Assembly: GCA_000697665.1 (NCBI GenBank)
Contig: KL197715.1
Span: forward strand, 940,923-1,004,922
Length of the DNA: 64,000 nt
Direction of reading: 5' to 3'
Origin: Jaapia argillacea MUCL 33604
Taxonomy: Eukaryota; Basidiomycota; Agaricomycetes; Jaapiales; Jaapiaceae
Numbering within the stretch: the stretch's first letter is position 1; the number at the start of each line of letters is the position of its first letter. Made by a program: the position numbers and the translations under genes. Below, one piece after another: positions 58,060 to 64,000 of this stretch. The notes under the pieces were generated by a model. It worked only from the letters and a program-made list of their open reading frames with translations. It was not told the origin of the DNA and searched no databases.

Positions 58060-59656
58060 TAAGTAAACGGGACGCGGACGACAAAGGCTGAGGACAACGG
58101 TTGTAAATGTACTCGCTCGGAAAACCGAAACCTAGACCTCATATTTCTGGATTAGTTTCGGGTTCAAGTTCTATAGCAAGTAGAGGCGTTTACTTACTAG
58201 GTTCAGCTCGGAGACCGCGAGTGTACATACGTCGTAGCTCATCCACTTCGTCTAGCGTTTGCGGATGGACTTCTTGGGATAGCCGTCCTCGTCCAGGCCT
58301 ATTACGAATTACGAACGTTAGTTGATATCCCATATCAGGTACAAGTCGGCGCACCGAGTGTCGCGTCAGCCACAATCCACAAAAACGAGGAGATTCTAGC
58401 CATGGAGGCCACATTAGAACTTCTCGACAAGCCCAAGGACGTGGCCAGAGCGGCGTGGCGCTTCAATAACGTGTACGCTACGAACGATTCCGGCAACATC
58501 GCAATCTCCCCGAAATCCATCAGGACCGTGTTCCCGTGCTCGTCAACGCCAAAGTTGCTGGGGTGCATGTCGGGCTGCATGAACATTAGCCGTTCACCGC
58601 TTAGACTGACATGTTCCACTTGCTTCTTCGCCAATTTCGACGACGATAACGGACGCGCCTGGCCCAGATTAGATGTTAGCGGATGCTGGAGAAAATATAA
58701 GCACAGACGCACTTTCTCTATGTAACGCTCTAGGGCCTCGATGCTCGAGAAAACTAGAGGCGCCTTATAGTCCTTGAAGAAGCTATGGCGGATGACACCG
58801 CCCCCTAACGGACCAAACACGTGTTCGGCAGGAGCTGGAACCCCTGACAGCCATCTGACAGCCTCTGCTGTCCTCTCGGGGAGGTCTGGAGGGGGTTCAA
58901 TGAGAGTGATAGCCTCCATGACCATATACATCGTCCGTTGGTATCCGAAATGGTGGATTACTTTGGCAATGCGTGGAGTGCCTGGCGTGTCTGCATGAGA
59001 CTGTGCATACTCGGAGATATGTGAGTGGGTTGCAATTTCAGGCCATATAGCCCAGGGGGTGCCGAACTTGACGAAGTGGCCTGTATCCATAGATACACAG
59101 GTGCGGTAGTCATCTTCCTTCCAGTGTGCTTGCTTGTGTTTTGTACATGCATCGACGATGCCGGCCTCGAAAGCGGATTGATTTGTAGACGACATTTCAG
59201 ATGGCCTGGATGATGTAATATAAGAGAGGGTAAGGAAGGGCGATAGAAAGATACATACAAATGGGGCTATATCCCAAAAGAGAGTACAGCGTGATGCCAA
59301 GGACAAATGTACATGAGCAAAAGTAGCAGAGCGATAAAGGGTTGTGTACGTGGAAAAGGGCCGGAGGAGAAGCTTAGTTGAAGGAGACAGATGATCACAA
59401 CACCCTGGATGAAGATACTTGAATAAGGGTAAGGGAGATTGATAGGAAGATACACACGACGATGAATGTGGAAGGCGAAGTCAAAAGAGACAGGGGTGTC
59501 CTGGGTCAAACTGTTTAAGAAAGGGTAGGAAATGATGACAACGCAATACACATGAGTGGACTATCAACACGAAACCACGGTGCAATGCCTTAGATAAAGA
59601 TATGTGAGCAAAGGCAGGAAGAAGTGGCAAAATCATACACACATAGTAGAGAGTCG
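57980..59656 (-). repeat. inverted segmental duplication, arm 2 (contains K2)
   Basis: Reverse-complement counterpart of 44105-45730. The outer edge falls in 'gagagtcgaa' (59650-59659); the sequence beyond it in K1's arm is different, and here a long hairpin follows within ten bases. The inner edge lies at 'cctcacatcaaagccagacagc' (about 57980). Confidence 0.8.
58252..59195 (-). CDS. APH/ChoK-like protein kinase fold protein, K2
   Basis: Exons 59195-58355 and 58298-58252 give about 295 aa, with exon lengths (841 and 47) exactly equal to K1. The two proteins differ at few positions, such as K1 MLSTKQFAFEASIVDT against K2 MSSTNQSAFEAGIVDA, and YFEYQRT against HFGYQRT. The catalytic QPDMHPSN, the LMDFGEI and the intron position (GTGCGC donor) are identical. 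The reading frame is intact in both, so both may be expressed. Near identity points to recent duplication or gene conversion. Function as for K1, unknown. Confidence 0.75.
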
Positions 59657-59666
59657 AACTTATTGA

Positions 59667-59758
59667 CGACGATATCCTTGATTCCCTGAGGAGTGTGGAC
59701 TGCAGGACAGCAAAATGGTCCCGCAGTCCACGCTCCTCAGGGAATCAAGGACATCGCC
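59667..59758. repeat. long near-perfect inverted repeat (hairpin)
   Basis: The left arm (to 59703) and right arm (from 59722) pair as tccttgattccctgagg against cctcagggaatcaagga and then on through gtggactgc/gcagtccac. Only about three mismatches occur over about 37 pairs; one (T opposite G) would be a G-U pair in RNA. Inside, ggac/gtcc (59705-59708 and 59717-59720) extends the stem to about 41 pairs around a loop of agcaaaat. It is a candidate small-RNA precursor or the remains of a foldback element. There is no open frame in it. Confidence 0.75.
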
Positions 59759-60706
59759 ATCAGGGTAGAGTGGCTGGACCTCTGATCCCAGCGAAGGCTT
59801 CTACACCAAAAATCACATCATTGGCACTGTGACGTTCGTCCAGCCCCATGACATCAACAGTACCAAGTACATCAGCTTGCATCTCAATGGAAGCAGGACT
59901 TGAAAAGAAAGTCAGTGTGATAGTCAGCCAGGAGGTGCGTAGTACTCATATTTCTATGCCAACTTGAATCTGATTTGGGTGTTCTCGACTAGGAGTGGAT
60001 GCCCGGCATTCATTACTTCCCGGGGGTATATACTCTCAATCTCCTCAATTACGCGGTGCCAACCTGTGAAACCTCGATTCGAAGATTACGTGCAAGGGTG
60101 AGTGAGAAAAGGGGATGTACGCAGTCAACCTAGGAATAAGTACACGGCACCCAGCTGCCACACCCTTCGTGCTCATCGATAACAGAACATACAGTGAGTC
60201 AACCTCAAGTTCGGATCACTTTCACTTAAAGTCCTATCCATTCCAACCCTCCTGCCCTCCCACCTCCGATTCTCCATCAATCAAAACATACCCGGGCCTC
60301 TCCCCATCGGTAGAACTAAGGCACCCCGAGGATAGCAGCGACAATCAACGTACGCCGCACGCCTTCCAATGCACGCCTTCCAATGCACGCCATCCAAAAC
60401 CAAGGAGAGTCCTCCTTGGGAGGATTCGATCGGAACTCCCCCTACTCACTGCGCTACTGGCACGTACAATATCTTCTCTTTATACAACGACCTCGACAGA
60501 CGCACCCTGCTGAGTGAAAAGGACCTCAGTTTTAACGATCTTCAAACCATGCAGGTGGAGTTGTAACGATAACTTTGCTCCGTCGGGTCTGATCAGCATT
60601 TTCGTTGGACGTATTCACCGACACTGTCCACAAGAAGCAAACTTAGAAACGAGATCAAACATATCACAAAAGAATGCATACACAACGCCCTCCAACTCTC
60701 AAAACC
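59759..60706. other. non-coding interval with a possible arrestin-like fragment
   Basis: A plus-strand stretch at about 59790-59900 reads SEGFYTKNHIIGTVTFVQPH then STKYISLHLNGSRT, and about 60000-60060 reads GIHYFPGVYTLNLLNYAVPT. The order (G-T-V-x-F, then Y-I-S-L-x-L-N-G, then P-G-V/F-Y) resembles the N-terminal sheet of arrestin-like proteins, but no continuous model was possible. The rest, including a duplicated 'cgccttccaatgcacgcc' near 60360-60385, shows nothing. Confidence 0.25.
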
Positions 60707-62425
60707 TCAACCCTGCATCAACCATGGCTTATTAGACATCACCCACGCATCCAACGTTTTCCAAAAATGAGCAACGACAGCCTTGTCCACATGTCTCCTA
60801 CTCGGGTCGATCTACATTCAAAACAAACAAATGAGCCCACAAAGAACAGGACGCAGAGAAAGAAAGGTGGACGGGACCTTGAGTTCAGTTACGTTCCAAT
60901 CCTTGATAGTATTATTCGGAGGGTCATTTGACCACTTGAAATAAAACCCTTTTACTACCCCCCCCCAAAAAAAAAGAATCAGCCCCCCGATGCTTTCCAC
61001 TCACCCATCCCCCACTTCCCACTCACCATGATGAAACAAAACCCTCGGATCACTCCACTTATACGGCCTAAACTGCCACGCCTGTCCAGTAGTCATAACA
61101 GCCACGACCCTATCCCAAGCATCCGGCCCAAACTTGCCCAGAGCCTCCACACCATCCACAACGAAATAACGTGCGTGGGAGGTGGTTTCTTGGCCTGAGG
61201 GTGAGATGTGGGAGCGGGAGCGGTAGATTGGGATTAGGTCTTCGGCGCGGGAGGAGGAGGAGCGGGAGCGGGCTGTTGTTGATGGTTCGAACCTTGGGCT
61301 AAAAGTAAGGGTGAGTGGGGGGAGGAGGGGGAGGGGGAGCGTACACGGATTCTTGGAGGAAACGTTTGACGTTGTGCATTGTTATTAGGGCGGTTGGGGA
61401 GGATGATATCATGATGATTGGGTACATGTTCTCTGCAGGCACAGTTAGAGTCGACATAGAGGCAAGGTAGGTAGCGGGGACTTACTGGGTTTACGGGCGT
61501 GTAACTTGGGGTCTAGAGGAGAGGGTGAGGAGGAGGGTACGGTGAAGAAGGGAAAGCATGCGGACCTGGAGTAGTTGGAGTCGAAGCTGAGGCAGCGCCT
61601 GGTTTGTTCGCCTCCTTCATCTTCTTCAATTTATCGGCGTAGACGTTACGAATAGCAGAGAAGTTCTAGGGGAAATGGTATTAGATGAATATGAGCGACT
61701 GACACCGATAAGGGCGGCGCACATTGGGTTTGGTGCCTCGAAGGACGGTGTTTCGATCGCGCAACTCGATTTCATTCTGCTTGATTTTCTTAACGACTTC
61801 GACGTCTGCTGCGTCTGCTACGTAACGGCGTTTTGTGGGTGAAGTTGACACGTCTCCCGAGGAGCCAACGCCGTACAAAGCTGACGGGACGGACGACGTC
61901 GTCCTCGAATGCGGTGGTGTACCAGGAGGTGTCGTTGACCCAGACACTAGATTCCATACACCAAGGAAATATGAGGAACACGTAGGCGCGATTCTAGTTG
62001 AGCGCTTAGCGATAACACTCACCAACAAGAGGCACAATACTCTCATACTGCTCAATCTTCCCCTCCAACCAATCCACCAAACTCTTCCTCTCCGTAACAC
62101 TCACAAAACCCACAGCAAAGCCATTCTCCCTAGCCATTTTCATATACTCTCCACCCGTCGCTGCATCTCTCAACAACCAAGCCAGCAACACGGCATCCAA
62201 GGCGTAGAAATCATCAGGGTTGAGCGAGGGGTCGGTAGAGGTTGAACCTTGCTTGCGAAGACGGGTTGGGGTGGATTTGGGGAGTGGTTGGGAGGAGGGG
62301 GAGAGGAGGATGTGGGATGCGGCTGAGAGAGTTGGGCAAGGGTCGGCGGAGGAGGGAGAAGAGGTGTATGTTATTGGGGATTTGGATTTGATGGATTGAC
62401 GGAGGGCCAAGAGGGGATCAGACAT
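60707..62425 (-). CDS. CDC73: Paf1 complex subunit Cdc73 (parafibromin)
   Basis: The ATG is at 62425: SDPLLALRQSIKSKSPITYT is the conserved N terminus, followed by DDFYALDAVLLAWLLRDA, GFAVGFVSVTERKSLVDWLE, KIKQNEIELRDRNTVLRG (the conserved helix) and FSAIRNVYADKLKKMKEAN. The C-terminal GTPase-like domain has YPIIMISSSPTALITMHNVK, RYFVVDGVEALGKFGPDAWD, GQAWQFRPYKWSDPRVLFHH, then an exon KGFYFKWSNDPPNNTIKDWN, and a last exon IDPSRRHVDKAVVAHFWKTL ending at a TGA at 60707. Cdc73 links RNA polymerase II elongation with histone modification and mRNA 3' processing in the nucleus. Introns are about eight; Ser/Thr/Pro-rich linkers are longer than in yeast. The neighbour is a minus-strand IPMK gene, 534 bases away. 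Confidence 0.92.
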
Positions 62426-62959
62426 CGTCGCTCGGTCGAATCGCTAGTGGCGGCAGAGGGTATGCGCCAAGTGGTTTTGAAGGCAGAAGCGTACTCGCTG
62501 GTGTGCCCCTTGTCGTATATCTTTTTGAGCGCGCAATAAACCTGATGAACCACAATAGCTCCGGCAATTGAGACTTTGCGGAGCTCAGTCCTCAGTGCTC
62601 AAAGAATGGCAGCCAATGCTGGGGTTGCCGGAGGTCAAGGTCGCGGGGGTCACGCAGGTCACAAATCACATATGGTAACATAGGGTAACGTCACATGTCA
62701 CGCGAACAAGGGAACCATGCCAGTGCGGACAAGAATGGGCTCGTGAACTCTTACATTCCAATTCCTGAAGTACGTCCTGAAATCTGTAGCGATGCAGCTT
62801 GATAGTCAAGGAAGAGGGCAAGGCAGCTCTCAAACATTGAAAAATCCCGACCTTATCCTCACTGTGCAAGAGTGACCCTCCATATCATATCAGAAGATCC
62901 TAGGAAATGCCGCAAACACAACCATGCAACCTACGAAGCTAAACCCTCCCACCACGAAC
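62426..62959. other. intergenic, IPMK / CDC73
   Basis: The 534 bases between two minus-strand genes. They should hold the CDC73 promoter and the IPMK 3' end. Short 'gtcac/ggtcac' words repeat at 62640-62700. No gene is seen. Confidence 0.4.
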
Positions 62960-63904
62960 CTACTCAATCCTACCATCCAACAACCTCAACACCGTATCCA
63001 AACCCTTCAACAACCCCTCATCACGTCCCATCCCAGGACACAATCTCGTATGAGCAAAATCAATCAGCTTGACAGTATATGGTGGACCTGGTTTCTTTCC
63101 GCTTCCATCATCGTCACCCTCCTCACCCGAATCAGAACCAGACCCCGATCCCAAAGGCGAATCTTCAGTCACCTCGTCATCAGCATCCTCGAAATTCACT
63201 CCTCGTTCGCCCTTGCCTTTCACTTCTTCTTCCATATCAACATCATCACCACCCTCCCCTTCGTCATCTCCCTCTTCCCCCTCTTCATCTTCATCTTCGT
63301 CCTCCTCATCCCCAACATGAGTCTCCATCCACTCAACACCCCGCTCAGCCCTCTCCCAATCACCCTCATAAATAATCAACAAACTCCCTCCCACCATCCT
63401 TAACTCAATCTCCTCCAAAACCTCTCTAATCTCCGCGACATCAGCTCGTAGAGAAATGAGGATGGGAAGCAAGGTCGCAAGTGGTAAACCGGTGTTAGGT
63501 GGATGTGATGAGGTGGATGGGATATTGATATGTAAACTGGGGTGGTGGCGCGTGGGATCGTGGGATGTAGTAGCAGCAAGGGGGAAGAATCGACGGAAAC
63601 CTTCCGGGAGATCGGAGGGTTTGATGGATTTACCGTATGACTTAGGCGTTACGATTGGTTCTCCAGTTGTATTATCATAAACCTACATAACCCACCTTCA
63701 ATCGCCTAATCCAGATAAAAAGATAGACTGTAAAACACACCTGAAAACCAGTCAACCGAACCCCCGTCTCTCCAGACGTAGTATGTTTCGCCGTCTTCTC
63801 CATCTTAGCCTTCTTCTCTGGTGGAGCGTCAAATTGGTCGTATAGTTTTGTTCCGAGTTTGATATCGAGGATATTGGGTTTCAGGAATGCGTAGGAGAGG
63901 TTTT
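62960..63904 (-). CDS. ARG82: inositol polyphosphate multikinase, 5' end outside the window
   Basis: Exons 63904-63741 and 63682-62960 are resolved; the rest of the N terminus lies beyond the right edge. The family hallmark P-x-x-x-D-x-K-x-G appears as PNILDIKLGTKLYD. TSGETGVRLTGFQVYDNTTG, FRRFFPLA, GGSLLIIYEGDWE and the metal-binding VKLIDFAHTRLCPGMGRDEG follow, ending LLKGLDTVLRLLDGRIE at a stop at 62960. An acidic insert of about 60 residues (Asp/Glu/Gly-rich) lies between the YEGD strand and the IDFAH motif. The enzyme phosphorylates IP3 to IP5, and in yeast Arg82 also affects transcription. The insert length is unusual compared with what I recall of yeast Arg82, which also has an acidic stretch. 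Gene symbol by family analogy. Confidence 0.85.
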
Positions 63905-64000
63905 CTAAAACGAGGGAATGTGTAGGGGGGCGGGGGTAAGTATGGTGAGTAGATGAGGAGAGGAGAGGGTAAGGAAAAGGCGATGCGCAACAAGTATCAT

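Noticed and set aside
60115-60513. 132-codon plus-strand frame
   Set aside because: Low-complexity Ser/Thr/Pro composition and no recognisable motif; lies in otherwise non-coding sequence with short local repeats.
63069-63375. plus-strand Ser/Pro- and His/Pro-rich frames opposite IPMK
   Set aside because: They mirror the acidic insert of the minus-strand kinase and are antisense shadows.
1-64000. retroelements, DNA transposases, CRISPR arrays, rRNA, telomeric repeats
   Set aside because: No reverse transcriptase, integrase, transposase, long terminal repeats, spaced short repeats or telomere-like arrays were recognised on either strand.

Overview
The window reads as nuclear DNA of a filamentous basidiomycete, most likely an agaricomycete. 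The genes are dense, on both strands, and cut by many introns of about 45-70 bases with GTRNGT-type donors. Several families are typical of that group: FunK1 kinases, a tandem P450 pair, an RTA1-like protein, and a four-segment membrane protein of unknown function. No rRNA, tRNA, CRISPR array, retroelement or recognisable transposase was found. Exon boundaries were worked out by hand from splice signals, reading phase and family motifs; coordinates described as approximate are so.

Region 1 (about 0.5-15.8 kb) is a tandem segmental array. A unit of about 5.3 kb occurs twice in full, once shortened, and once as a 3' remnant. Each full unit holds a minus-strand gene fragment, a plus-strand F-box/LRR-like remnant, and one intact membrane-protein gene (genes A, B and C, about 503, 489 and 486 aa).

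Region 2 (17.0-28.0 kb) holds a C2H2 zinc-finger regulator, an Erg26-like sterol/3-beta-hydroxysteroid dehydrogenase, a 14-TM MFS transporter gene with 20 exons, and two tandem cytochrome P450 genes. Regulator, SDR oxidoreductase, exporter and paired P450s together resemble a small specialised-metabolism cluster.

Region 3 (28.3-36.5 kb) is a compact housekeeping block: mitochondrial tryptophanyl-tRNA synthetase and the NatC subunit MAK10 diverging from a 116-base promoter, then the base-excision glycosylase NTH1, then a convergent THI20-type thiamine gene.

Region 4 (36.5-45.8 kb) is gene-poor and partly degenerate. It contains a coiled-coil protein of unknown function, a FunK1 pseudogene with an internal deletion, and an aminoglycoside-phosphotransferase-like kinase gene (K1). 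Region 5 (46-60 kb) has a sterol-glucosyltransferase-type GT1 gene, an intact FunK1 gene, a coiled-coil/DUF6697-like gene, an RTA1-like gene, and K2. K2 is a near-identical inverted copy of K1 about 13 kb away, and its outer edge lies against a long, near-perfect DNA hairpin. Region 6 (60.7-64 kb) has CDC73 of the Paf1 complex and the 3' part of an inositol polyphosphate multikinase gene that runs off the right edge.
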